A DNA stretch of 64,000 bases, from NCBI GenBank assembly GCA_018398805.1, contig JAGFBZ010000861.1:1093501-1157500 (forward strand), given 5' to 3'. The notes beneath the pieces are model-generated. The model was not told the origin of the DNA. It made no database searches and saw nothing but the letters and a program-made list of their open reading frames with translations. This DNA is from Hirundichthys speculiger. Its lineage: Eukaryota; Chordata; Actinopteri; Beloniformes; Exocoetidae. Positions 24,015-35,400 of the stretch are shown one piece after another. How positions within the stretch are numbered: the stretch's first letter is position 1; each line of letters starts with the position of its first letter. The position numbers were made by a program, and so were the translations under genes.

Positions 24015-26490
24015 GTGGGCGCCTCTATTTACTGTTTATAACAACTTTGCTGCTTTTCTCCATGTGTCCACAGACTGTAGATGACTACAGACAAACTTTA
24101 AAAGCTTATAGTGTGCATCACATTTGCAGACGTATCACTTTTTAAGAACACAAATGTTGAAATTGTCTGCGTATGAAGAGAACTGTAACTTCAATGTAAG
24201 CATGTATTTCCCAGACTCAATATAAACCCATTTGAGATACTCAATGTCACAGCTTATTTTTGGCATTAAGGTCTGGATATCAAAGACTAATGAAAGCAGA
24301 ATCATTTTTCAGTAGTTTTGACTTATTCACAAAGTGAATACAGGATAGCTGATTCATGTAAACGGTGAACAGACGAGATGGAAAGACTCGAGAGAACGTT
24401 TGCACAGATAAGAGTTTCTTCTGGCCTTAATGTCTCTGCAGTTTGTCTCCGATACAACATCTCAGAAACGATCTTTAGTCTGAACCACAGGCTGTATATG
24501 GTCATCAATCATGAGCATATGATAATTTAACATCCACCAATTTTACGGTGGGCATTAAAAAAATAAACTGGTTTGATACATCTATCAGAAGCCTCTTAGT
24601 TTTAACTTAAACAATAAATTAGCTCACGGCAGCAGCTGGATTTTCCTTTTAACCACGTTCACATAAAGCACATCATTTAGCCAAACATATTTAATAAGTA
24701 CGCAACGTGACAGCAGCGAGCTGAATGTAGTATGTGTTGTAACTTATGTAAGCGTGATTAAAGTACCAGTGTGCATCAGCCCGGGACAACAAAGCCTTTG
24801 TCTCACGCTGCAGAAATAAAACAGCAGAGGCCGTTATAAACAGGACCGAAATAACTGATAATGTACACAGATGAGAAAGTCCATCTCATAGGTAAAAATG
24901 GATCGGTGGGTTTCTGCTCCTCTCTGCCGTGTACTTTGTCTTTCCTGCCTTTGTATAATGTTGCTCTCTCAGCTACCTAGCAACAACTTCACTCCTGTTT
25001 GTCGTCTCTGTGCAAGTCTGCATGCCTCGCTCAACCCTCCTTTTCCCTTGTGTCCCGTTCATATCTCTCCTCTCCCACCCTCTCCTTCCTTCTGTCTCTT
25101 TAATTTTGATCACATGCATGTTGATGAAAGCTCTAAACCTGACACCAACATGAGATAATGATGCAGAGTGCTGGTGGTATATCAGTGTTGTATTACTGAG
25201 GTGGACAAGTACAGACAGAGGATCTCTTCCTGTAACCCCTCCTTTGATTTTCTCATGGATAATTAAGCTTTCCTGTTAAGTGCATCCCACACAGACAAGG
25301 GGACTTCTGGGAAATGAGATGGAGAAAGAAGGCGGGCTTGTTAGAAAGGAAACTACACAATCTCAGCTTCCAGATTATTATCACAGCAGAGCAGATATAT
25401 GACCACTCTTGGCAACATGTTAAACAGAGTCAAGTGCCCTCCGTCCAATATTCAAATGCAGAGTTTAACTTTACACGTGTTCCTGCTGCAGTTTAAATTG
25501 TGGTTATCTTTGTGCAGGTGTCACAAATCCAGTGCACGGAGATGCCTTTAAAGCGGATATAAAATGTAGGAAACCTCTGCATCAGACAACACACTAACAC
25601 AAGTCTGATCAGTCTAGAAAACATTTAACAGAAAAAGACAATCAGCAACTGACAAACAACTGAGCGTCAACATCAAGTCGCCAAATCCACCTGCAAACTT
25701 TCTCAGGCTCTCAAAAAATGTTACAACCAAGTATATAAAAATTGATAAATATAAACAGGTTTTCAAGTATTTTATCAGTTTTGAAGGAGAACGTAAACAT
25801 GGCAAAAGAAACCAAAGAAACAAATAATATATATTCAAAAATAAAAAAAAATGCCCATAACTGTGATGCGCATTTGGGTTCGAGTGAAAACAATATGCGA
25901 GCAAGAACTGAACTAAAAGAAAAATGATGCAATCTAATTTGGTGTGCCCCGACACGTGACCTTAAACCTTTTAAGAGAGACTAACGAATAGGATTTATTC
26001 ACATGCAGAGTGCACACATGGGTCCCTGGGGGGGTCATACAGGAAGTTTATTCATAATAGTGATACTGATCCACAGTAAATAAGCAAACACTGTGAGAGA
26101 TCAGTGCATCTTCTGATCAGTCCTTGAGTTTCTAGCACATGGGTGGTCCAGTTAATCAGGGAAATGTAAACCATTGCTAAGATAAAGCATTACACACTGT
26201 CACAATATTCTTCTGTCTTGAACATAAGTATAAAAACTGACAGATATGCTACTACTGCTACTTGCAGTTTAATATGATCTTAAATGACAAGTTAACTATT
26301 TTTACTGCTCTCCTTAAGAGAACAATATTTTTTGGAATGCTTATTATTAGGGGCGCTCCGATCAGGGTTTTTGGGGCCGATCACCGATCACCGAAATCAA
26401 TATCGGCCGATCCGATACAGATCACCGATTGTATTTATTTCCCTTTGTTTCTTACTGTCTTAGACCTTTTCGACTTGAAAATTGTGGACA

Positions 26491-26509
26491 TGCGCCCCCT
26501 AGTGGCCCT
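26491..26509 (-). promoter_or_regulatory. CTCF-like motif inside a transposon
   Basis: TGCGCCCCCTAGTGGCCCT is close to the reverse-strand CTCF consensus (GCGCCCCCTGGTGGCCA), with one mismatch in the central core and few elsewhere. Because it lies inside a repeated element, related copies could have spread the motif. Occupancy is untested. Confidence 0.4.
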
Positions 26510-26587
26510 GACATAACTGGAGTGTGCGGCGCTCCACAACTAACCCAAACACAGCAGCGTGGAGCATCTGTTACAGATAACGCAGAC

Positions 26588-26636
26588 ATGTCTTGGATTG
26601 ATGATGTTAGGCAGTGGCCTCCAGTTACAGATGAAG
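26588..26636 (+). pseudogene. exon remnant MSWIDDVRQWPPVTDE inside the transposon
   Basis: An ATG opens sixteen codons reading MSWIDDVRQWPPVTDE, followed by a G and a GTAGTT donor-like site at 26637. The W-DDVR-WPPV pattern resembles a first exon seen in some fish multi-exon proteins that also have THAP zinc fingers. That resemblance is from memory and needs a search. No downstream exon is found before the right end of the element. Confidence 0.4.
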
Positions 26637-26991
26637 GTAGTTTATCGCTGTTTTTAATGATTGGTTATGGAAATAGCATGATCTATTCCCATAATCAAAC
26701 ACTAAAAACTGTGGAACGCTGCAACGCTGGTTATAACTAACGTCAACAAGCCATAAAGATTATGCTACTGTAACGTTAACGCTAGCGGTTAAATTAGGCT
26801 ATGTGTTAATGTTATATTTAATTTATTTTATCATTCTCCTAAGTCATTCATCATTCATTCATTCATTTATAGGCTTGTGCTAGTGCCGAGGGCTACAGTA
26901 GCCTCATACTGCTGTTCTTTCGGCCAGAATCGTCCGGGACTCTCAGCGAGACTATGAAGTAGTACGAGACTGAATGTTAACGAAAACTCAC

Positions 26992-27233
26992 CCGGCTGTA
27001 TTCATTTGGAACAAAGTCCTTTCTGTTGATATTTTTCACCCACGTCTTCCTAACTTCTTGGTTGTCGGTGTGCCCAGGAAATCGGTGCAAACTGTATGGC
27101 TGCAAACAAGGCAGTCTTCGTGCAGTAAAGGCTTGTGTATTTCACATACTTTCTTCTTCCATTGTTGAATTTTCACGCCATTGTTGGCACAGTTTATGAC
27201 GGAACATGTATTCCCACTCGACCGACTCGACAT
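26992..27233 (-). pseudogene. THAP zinc-finger exon, frameshifted
   Basis: From an ATG at 27233 the frame reads MSSRSSGNTCSVINCANNGV and continues with W and KPLLHEDC, the N-terminal half of a THAP-type C2CH DNA-binding domain. After HEDC the family text continues only in another frame, as PYSLHRFPG and then RKTWVKNINRKDFVPNEYSR. A single missing base near 27110 explains the shift. The exon ends at a GTGAGT donor (26991-26986). THAP domains occur in P-element transposases and many host proteins. The copy is broken and has no following exon within the element. Confidence 0.65.
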
Positions 27234-27912
27234 TATAAAAATATATATTTGTAGAAAGAGAAAAACACTGGTTAATCTGCGAGCCGGTGAAAGTGTCCCT
27301 CTGTAGCACAACCCCACAATGGCGGACGGGGTACTTCCGGGGGGCTGGCCCGAAACGGTCTATACACAGTGTATGCGCACGAGAATAGAGCGTTTTTGAT
27401 CGGCTCTTTTGATCGGCTTTAATGACAATTCTGACCGATCCCGATCATATGCATATCGGCCGATCCGATCAGGTCACCGATCGATCGGAGCACCCCTACT
27501 TATTATCAAATATAATCTTTGATATCAGGTTGAAATCATGTAATCAACTTTGTAAGCCATGTACTTCAGACACATCAACAGAAAAGAAACGCCAGAGGAA
27601 TAAAAAACTATTTACATGCATAAATCTACGTGCTGTTTTTGGTTGAGATTGTATTATATTGGTTTTTCATGTGAAAAAGAAAGTGTAAGCCCCTTACAGT
27701 TCCAAGATTGTCCATATCAAGACACAACAAAAACATGACTTACAGGTTCTTAAAATTTAACGAATACCCTAGATAATTTCAGATGAACAATAATACATGA
27801 CACATTATACCTTACAATTATTTGTTTAACAAAAACTAGGTCAAAAAAACAAAAGTATTGTGTGGAAAACCTAACCGCACCCTTCCTGCTTTCACAGGAA
27901 TTAAGAGGGTAA

Positions 27913-28369
27913 AGCCTGATTTATGTTTCTGCTCAGCAGCTATGCCTGTAGGCTGCAGCCCCTGTGCCATCTTTAGCATTTGTACTCATACCTTATTGGT
28001 TTATACGCAATTCCACCACCAACCAGCTAGATGGCAGTGTGGGTTCTTTACAGCAAGCTTGTAGCTGGGAGACGTAACGGAGCAAATAGAGTAAATGTAA
28101 TGTAAGCTGGTGTTGATCAACACTAAGCACCACTCGTTTTTAGAGACATTGGAGTTAACTATCGTTCTACCCGACATGAAGACGACGACGAAGTAGTACT
28201 GGTGGGAAATTTGAAGACTCAGGGGAACAAATCTACCAAGTGGACCAATCACACTTCTTGTGGTCTGCGCTGATGCGATGAGTAGTTACGTTTGGAGAGG
28301 AGCCTACGTAGGGTTAACACCTACAGCGTAGCTACAGTGTCACCTTGATGCAAAAATATAAGTCAGCCT
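27913..28369. mobile_element. PIF/Harbinger-like MITE, 457 bp, TAA target duplication
   Basis: The left end reads AGCCTGATTTATGTTTCTG and the complement of the right end reads AGGCTGACTTATATTTTTG, 14 to 15 of 19 identical. TAA flanks both sides (27910-27912 and 28370-28372), the 3-bp duplication typical of PIF/Harbinger. No transposase or MADF frame is present, so it would have depended on an autonomous relative. Confidence 0.8.
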
Positions 28370-28375
28370 TAAGTT

Positions 28376-28690
28376 GCAGCCAGGTGCTGCTAATCAGAGA
28401 CATTTGTTACAAGTGTGATCACCTCTATAAAAGTTCTGGCAGTTTGCGAACCTGGATCATTCAAGTCTGTATTTATCCAATGAGCAGGAGAAAAGACATC
28501 AGTAATGATATCTGAGAAACAATTGTTGTCATTCCCAAACAAGCTGTCCATCATACAGCAAGAAAGATCGTGCACATACTGAACACATTCAACACGGATG
28601 CCAGTCTTCCTGGAAGTGGACAACCTGCCAAGAATTTTGAGACTTGCTAAGGATCAGATGATCTTTTTGTTTCCCATGTCCTGACACACG
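28376..28690 (+). mobile_element. 5' fragment of a Tc1-like transposon
   Basis: Leader-like sequence ending in CACCTCTATAAAAG precedes an ATG at 28480. The reading MSRRKDISNDI, a stop, then ETIVVIP and VHHTARKIVHILNTFNT matches the N-terminal helix-turn-helix of a Tc1-type transposase (typically RRKDISNDLREAIV and VHHSTVRKI). The linker end SLPGSGQP is also visible. Stops and small deletions show it is dead. The catalytic domain and the terminal repeats are absent. It starts only a few bases beyond the right flank of the Harbinger-like MITE. This is a different Tc1 family from the one at 20276. Confidence 0.7.
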
Positions 28691-30253
28691 AAACCTTAGA
28701 ATTAAAAGAGGTCTTTCACAGCTCATTAACATACCAGCTATCTTCACATGACTGCAGGTTAACGGGGTGGGAAAATACTTTAAACAGCTCAGCTCTATTC
28801 ACTATTTAATCTCAGTCATGTTTGATGAGTTCATCTCACTGAGGCCTTTCTGTTTTTAAGCAAAGAAACTTGAACTTCCCTTAATTTTTTCTTTTTTTTT
28901 GCATTTCAAATGGAAGTTTTTTTTCCCTCTCTCTTTTTTTAAAAAACAGGAAGGCTTTTTAACAAAAGGGAAAACCCAGCAGATGTAATTTCATAAGTAG
29001 GCTTGTGGCAGTTGGGACGCAGCAGTGAACCACATGACAATACAAAGCCGTGTTTGAACACTGTGGTTTACACCTGATAAAGGTTTGAGTGAGGTGAGGC
29101 AGGTGGGGGATGGGTGTTGAGGGACAAGAGACAAGTGAACAATAGCAGGCTAAAGACAGGTAAGCTGAACCAAGTTTCATGGTTCCTGTTTGGAAAATTT
29201 AAAACAGAAAAGAACACATTTAAATGAATGTTGATGCCCTGTATTAAAAATAAAAAAGGTTTCAACCAAACAAATAATTAAAGCAGCATCTCTAAAGGTG
29301 CATATTGTATGACCTTACCTGTACAGGTGAGTGGGCCTCCTCAGCTTGTGTCGTCTTGGTATCTCGTCTCACCTGCCTTACCCCATGTTTATCTCCACCC
29401 CACGGGGACAGCAGCCAATGGGGAACAAGAGTAGGGAAGGGATGGGAGGAAGCTGGAGGGAGGGGAGCAGAGGAAGACTGAACCTGAAAATGGATGAAAC
29501 AAGTGATGTGTCAACAGCTGTGGGGAGCTAAACAAATGGGTTTCACAGTAATCAACACAAGAGCACGTAGAAAGTAGCAACAGCTTGTATTTGGACTCGA
29601 TGACAGCCATTGATTGACCGTGTCAGTATCACGACCTTAATCACCAGCAGTCTTGAGTGAACGGGTTGCTCTTTGAGACGCCAAATAATAATACAGCCCT
29701 TTGCATTTCTTTTTGTATTTGAGTTATAAAGCATATTTAATTTACCTTTGAATGTACAGAGTCTGCGTTGCTGCATAGTTCTGTGATCTATAATCTGACC
29801 GTCTGTGGTCCAATAATGACAGACGCAGTAATAACGACAGATCCAAAATCACTTTAAAAAGGTGCTGTGAAACATCCAACCTAGTAGTGATCAATGTCAC
29901 TGATCACTGGTCAGTAAATCTAATTAATGTAGTCAGATAACTAAACAGTTATTTAAACAAATGTGTTCAATCTTTATGGACAACTAATTGTGTGGATTTC
30001 CCAGTTGTGTATCGTATATTTTTGACCAAACTGTGGATCCAGTAACTCATTAATGGAGGAAATTGGTAGATTTAATGGTAATTAATAGGGATGCACCGAA
30101 AATTCGGCCACCGAAAATTTTCGGCCGAAAATGGCCTAAAAGTGCATTTTCGGTTTTCGGCCGAAAGACTTTTATCACCGAAAAAACACGGCCGAAACAG
30201 GATGTTGTGATGACGAACAAAAACCGCGGCCAGCACGCTTGTCTGGGGCCAAC

Positions 30254-30673
30254 ATGTCTGTGGTGTGGACGTATTTCAATATATCTGAGAAAGACCCACT
30301 GATAGCGATTTGTAAAACATGTAACGCTGAAATTTCAAGAGGGGGTGAATCTGCAACGAGTTTCTCCACGTCGGGTTTGATTTATCACCTGAAATCCAAA
30401 CATCCCCATCGCCATTCTGAATATGAGAAGGCGGCGGCACGGAAAAGGAAAATCCCTCCGAGCGCGCCCACTCCGTCTGTGGCGGACGTATTTGAAAAGG
30501 CAAGAAAGTTTTCCAGTGATGGTGCCAAGGCAAAGGGCATTACACAAAAAAATATGGAATTCATTGCCTTAGATGATCAGCCGTTCTCTGTTGTAGAGGA
30601 TGTGGGATTTCGTAGGCTGATCGAGCTCATTGAGCCCCGTTATTCCATACCGAGCAGACGTGTGTTTACCTGA
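30254..30673 (+). pseudogene. hAT transposase N-terminus with BED zinc finger
   Basis: From ATG 30254 the frame reads MSVVWTYFN and then CKTC, about 25 residues on, HLKSKH, the C2H2-like signature of a BED zinc finger that binds the element ends. A basic linker follows, then PFSVVEDVGFRRLIELIEPR, a conserved segment at the start of the hAT core. The frame stops at 30671-30673, where the target duplication of the nested element begins (30668). The RNase H-like catalytic domain and C-terminal dimerisation region are missing. The frame is clean up to the break, so this copy may be fairly young. Confidence 0.85.
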
Positions 30674-30675
30674 GC

Positions 30676-31354
30676 CATAGTCGGAAATCCCGCGGGGGGA
30701 CACAGGGGACGTGTCCCCCTCTTCCACAAAGTTCTCCCCCCCAAAAAATCGTTGTAAGCACACAAAAACAATTGAATAATAATATAGTCATGTTCAATAA
30801 AAGTACAACACAAGCGCTGCAAATTATAAACGTAAAAAGCCTTTTTTTTTTAAATTGTTGAAACATTGCGACCCCCCTAATTCTCAAAGTGGTTTAGTCC
30901 ACACATGCTGTTTTCTAATGGGCAGGGCTACCTGCAGCTCCGTGTGTCAGCGAGTGTGTCATTTAAACGTGGAAGGGATTTTTAATTGTATTTTATTTTT
31001 GCATTTTTAAGTTGCCATATTTAATGGCGTAGTTGTAATATGTTGTTGTATTTTGTTTGTCAAAAATACAACACTACAATATAATAATACCACCTAATAC
31101 CATTGTTGATTTTTCAGTTTGAAAATTGAAAAACCTGTATACAGGTAGAATATGCACTGATACACAACAATGCTACAACTATTATTACTTTTTCTAACAT
31201 TCAACAGGCTGTAGGTCAACCCTGCAAGGCAAGTTCCAAAGGAGCAGGAGAGAGAGAGAGAGAGAGCATTTTTTTTCATGTCCCCCCAGGAATTACTCTC
31301 TGAAATTTTACTGTTTATTGTCCCCCCCCAAATGAAATGGGATTTTCGCCCCTG
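30676..31354. mobile_element. nested hAT-like element, 679 bp, inside the BED-hAT element
   Basis: ACCTGAGC occurs exactly on both sides (30668-30675 and 31355-31362). The ends are CATAGTCGGAAATCCC on the left and CAGGGGCGAAAATCCC on the complement of the right, sharing CA, G, CG and AAATCCC, each followed within about 15 bases by a G-rich stretch leading into GGGGGGACA. Runs of C or G appear near both ends. It interrupts transposase-derived sequence, so it inserted after the outer element arrived. It has no coding capacity. Confidence 0.82.
31248..31266 (+). repeat. (AG)n microsatellite
   Basis: A short AG repeat inside the nested hAT-like element. No function is suggested. Confidence 0.85.
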
Positions 31355-32651
31355 ACCTGAGCTGTTTAATGTTGTTGCAGCTCACATCCATGAGCTTATA
31401 GCTGCAGATATTTTTGTTGTAGTCCTACAGAGAATTTTTTTTAAATGCACTTGACTTAAATGCACTGTGTTTTTATGAGAGAACATTTTTACAATCTTTC
31501 AGCAGGCCAGTCAGTTATAGGCCTGTATTATTATTTAATGTACACCTGAGTGGGTCAAGTTAAACATTTTATTTTGAATTTTGTTTTATATTGTGCATTG
31601 TTGTAATGTCAGTGCTAATAAATATTTTCATAATTTTGCAATTAATTTATTCTTTGTAGCATCAATATTAATTTATGCAATGGTAATGCCTTGATTTTAG
31701 TGAGGTTAGTACACAGTCATAGCCATGAATGCAATGGTACTAATAATTGGCATAATAATTTATTTCGGCGTTTCGGTTTTCGGCTTTCGGCCTTGGTTTC
31801 TTCATTTTCGGTTTTCGGTTTCGGCCAAGAATTTTCATTTCGGTGCATCCCTAGTAATTAATAAATCTAACCCTAACATGCAGGCCTACAAACAGAAGTA
31901 GGAACAGCAGACTGATGCAGCCTGGTCTGGTTTGTAAATGATTCAGGTGTGTTTGGAGAAACACATGGTGTAGCGGATCCACATGGCAGTTCTGGAGAAG
32001 CTTATTTGATGATAGAATAACACAACACAAACACTGGACTGGCCTGCGTTTTGTACATGCGATCCCATCAATCATCCAAACTAAACACAATTACCTGTGT
32101 GCAGGATATTCTCAGTGGATAAACAGATTGCTCTGATCTTCCATCATAATTGTGGAAGACGAGGCTTCAAGAGCAGGACAAAAATCAATTCACTGCGGAA
32201 GCTCTGGAGCCACGCCACTCCCAGCACAGACGGGCCTCCCGACTTACAACAGAAACACACGCAGGCAGAATTGTAATAAAAGACAAGAGCTCATGCTTTG
32301 CTCAGGGGTAATGATGATCTAAACCATACACCGACCCATCAATCAGGCAATGTAACACAAACCGATACAACTGAACTACTTGACCGGGGACAAACATGTC
32401 GTTCTTCCTCCACAGGCTCCTGTGACGCTTGTTCTTGTGCGGCAGCTGCCCGCCGGCTCCATTAGGGATGAATTTATGGATATTTATTGTACACAGTGAC
32501 ATTTTGGCTCTGGGCCATTTTCTGTGGGGCATGTCCAGAACCCCACCCCCCACAAAGAGATAACACGGCACGGTAGCTTCAGCCATGAAGAATGTTCAGA
32601 TACAGAGTTCTCGTTCATTTTTCTGTTAGTGCCAAGAATATTTATACAACG

Positions 32652-32681
32652 CCCCCCCCCCCCCCCCCAAAAAAAAAAAAA
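32652..32681 (+). repeat. poly-C tract joined to poly-A
   Basis: Seventeen cytosines are followed directly by thirteen adenines and then AAAT-type repeats. Sharp C-to-A junctions like this are prone to length error in assemblies. Confidence 0.85.
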
Positions 32682-34968
32682 TAAATAAATAAAAAAAAAT
32701 CACAAAAGGTTTGAATAATATGGAAATACAAATTACAAAAGCAGAGTCTCTTACGTTTACTTGGCCTTTCATTCATTTGATGACGGTATGGATCCAAGGT
32801 ATTCTATTCATTCATTAATTTATTTTGGTGTCAACTGTTTCTTTTGTCAACACACATGTTTGCATTTCAGGCCTTTCAGGCCACAAAGAAGTAGAGACAG
32901 CTTTTCATAGCACTTAAAAGGTATTTTTGTTCTTGAGGATACGAAGTGATCCAATCATTAACGTTGTTGTTTTGTTCCATTCTGTCTGTAAACCCATCTG
33001 AAGGCTTTGAGCAGTCATAGCTACAACCAATCTATCATGACTCTTTGATAAAACTTAGAATTACTGCACCCTATAGTTTCCCTTTGAGGATAAGTAACGC
33101 TGAATTAAATTGGGTCATTATTGCATTTCAAACTTCTTTACATACTGTATACCACTGTATATTGTTGATCGTAGACAGGTGAGGACCTCCATCCTCTTAT
33201 CTTCAGCTGTGTGTGCAGACTATGGTTTCCAGTAACACATGCATAAAACACGTATGTTTCTGGAAATGATACAATCCTGGAGGTAGTGTTGCTTTAAATT
33301 CTGAAAGTTCCCTTTCTGCATGACTCTAACAATCACAAAACTAACCGATCTTTGCCAAGTGCACTAACAAACCCCATGACCTTATAGACCCCGACTTCCG
33401 GACTTTGAAAGTCTTAATGCTGATGGTCTCCTTCTCTGATCCAGAGTACATGACATCCATTTCTTTCAATAATATCTAGTCTACGATTCATCGGGTGTGT
33501 GATCATCTCCCAGATGCCTCCAAGCTCAGAAACATCACTGACATTACTTACATAAGGCTACTTTTTATGTGCAGCTAAGTTTTCGGTGGCATTTGTGAAA
33601 GTAGTTCGATACATTAACGCTTGACAGAGGGTTCTCAAAGTAATATTTTTTTTCTTGTGGTTATATCACCTACTGATTAATGATGGCTCTGGAGGAAGCG
33701 CCATCTGAGGCATCGCAGATCACCGGTTTTAAACTGAGGTTAGGGCCCGTTTATACACAGACAGTTCTCCAGACTCTCTGAAAGACTTACTGGTATCATG
33801 CACTGCAGGAGGAGAAACAGAGAAACGCCTTCAGTTGGTCTCCAGCTCATACCAAAGACCCTGATGGAGAGAAACCCCTTTAATGCCTTCATACATGCGA
33901 CTGCATGAAGTAAATTAGTGGCTGTGCCGGTTAGATAACAAGGACGTGCCACCTTTCACTGTCCAACATTAATCACTTAAAGATGACCGAAAACTCAAAT
34001 GCTGAGAACGTACGAGCAGAGGAAGTTCATCCAACACCAGAATGTCTGTTTTTTCCCCCCCAGTTTCCTTTATTTTTGTGTCGGCTTTGTTCCAGGACTT
34101 TTGCACTTTCCTTCCTGGCTTCTGTTCCTATTAATATAATAGTTGCATGAATCTTGTTTTTCACATCTTTTTTTCCCCCACTTTCTAAAAACACATCTGA
34201 TCGTTTGAGAGTCCAAATCCTGCAAATTATTTTAGGAAAATAAGTTCAGGTGGTATCCATTAATTTTACAGTCTGGTCAACCTTTAACAATGTGAGTGAT
34301 CTCATCTCTTCAGATGGGAGTATCTGACCCTTTTATTTTATTTTTCATTAGCAGCTTGTTCTTGTATTCGTTGCTTGATTGAGTAATACACATTTGCATA
34401 TGAAAGATTTCACCCATGTTACAGAAATATTCAGACGGTTGCCAAAACACTGCAAAAACCTGTTGCAACCGTTTTCTTTTCCTCCCACCATTTCATCACA
34501 ACCTGCTATCAAAACTGAAGAAGAAACATCAAAACAGTGAATATTTTCCTCACAGTTTATTTAATTTACACCTCATCACCCTGCGCTGGACTTTTGTAAC
34601 TCCTCATGGCTGAAAGGGCATCAATGATTTTTTAGGTATAAAAGGTTACTTTGGGCCAAGGTCGCGTTAATCGTCACTTCTGAGAGCGAACCCAAGCGAG
34701 CTGCATTGACTTGCACCGCCTGCCTTTGTGTGAGAAAAACTAATAGGAATTCATTTCAAAACATATGCAAAAGCAATGCAAACAAGTCCAGACTACTGAA
34801 CAGTGAAAGATTAAGAGCATTAAGAGAGGGTTGTGTCTCTTACTGGAGCAACGTGAAATATCCTTTTTTAAAACATGGTCTGTGATATTCTGTGCGTCTG
34901 TTCTGTTGCTCACTAATGCAGTTCAATGCTGCAAATTTTGCGTAGTTTAAATGTGCGTTTGTGCCCGT

Positions 34969-35400
34969 TAGGGATGGAACGGTTATCGGTATTACGGTAA
35001 AGGGCGGTAAAATTTTATTTCATTTGAACTTGCACTATAATTTTTGTTCCTGATAATTGTTTGCATATTTTGACCTACTATGGTTGTTAAAGTGTTTATT
35101 TAAATTTGCACCAGACAAATAAGCTTTGTTCCTGTTACTTACTTTGTTCATTTAAAATAAAACCTCTTTCTGTGCCAGTTGTTTCTCCGTTTAATGTGAA
35201 AGTTTTATTTTGATAAGATTTTGGCTTCTGATGTTTCAATATGACAAGAAAATCACAAGATTTTTTGTGAAATTATTAAAATGCATGTTTTTTTTTTAGA
35301 CATTTGTACAGCAATTAAGAATATCACGATAATATCGTAAACCGTGATAATTTGGTCACTCTAATCGAGATATCAAATTTTCCATATTGTTACATCCCTA
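34969..35400. mobile_element. hAT-like MITE, 432 bp, near-exact 8-bp duplication
   Basis: The ends are TAGGGATGGAACGGTTATCG and, on the complement of the right end, TAGGGATGTAACAATATGG. Flanks are GTGCCCGT (34961-34968) and ATGCCCGT (35401-35408), 7 of 8 identical. Subterminal words such as ATCGGTATTACGG and ATATCGTAAACCG resemble one another. There is no coding capacity. Confidence 0.8.

Larger units (their letters stand above)
26348..27498. mobile_element. internally deleted DNA transposon with 8-bp duplication, carrying a THAP exon remnant
   Basis: The ends are TAGGGGCGCTCCGATCA and, on the complement of the right end, TAGGGGTGCTCCGATCGATC. CTTATTAT occurs exactly on both sides (26340-26347 and 27499-27506). 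Many GATCGG/CCGATC words repeat near each end. An 8-bp duplication fits hAT, P and KDZ-type elements, so the superfamily is left open. Inside lie two exon-like remnants facing each other, at 26588-26636 on the plus strand and 26992-27233 on the minus strand. A strong CTCF-like motif sits at 26491-26509. Confidence 0.88.
30086..31853 (+). mobile_element. hAT transposon remnant with BED finger, 1768 bp, exact 8-bp duplication
   Basis: The ends are TAGGGATGCACCGAAAAT and, on the complement of the right end, TAGGGATGCACCGAAATGAA. GTAATTAA flanks both sides exactly (30078-30085 and 31854-31861). Both subterminal regions are crowded with TTCGGCC/GGCCGAAA words, likely transposase-binding repeats. 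Inside are a transposase N-terminal frame (30239-30673), a nested second element (30676-31354), a short hAT coding remnant reading AAHIHELIAADI (about 31376-31415) and a 3' UTR-like segment with AATAAA near 31617. Most of the catalytic domain is deleted. Confidence 0.93.
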
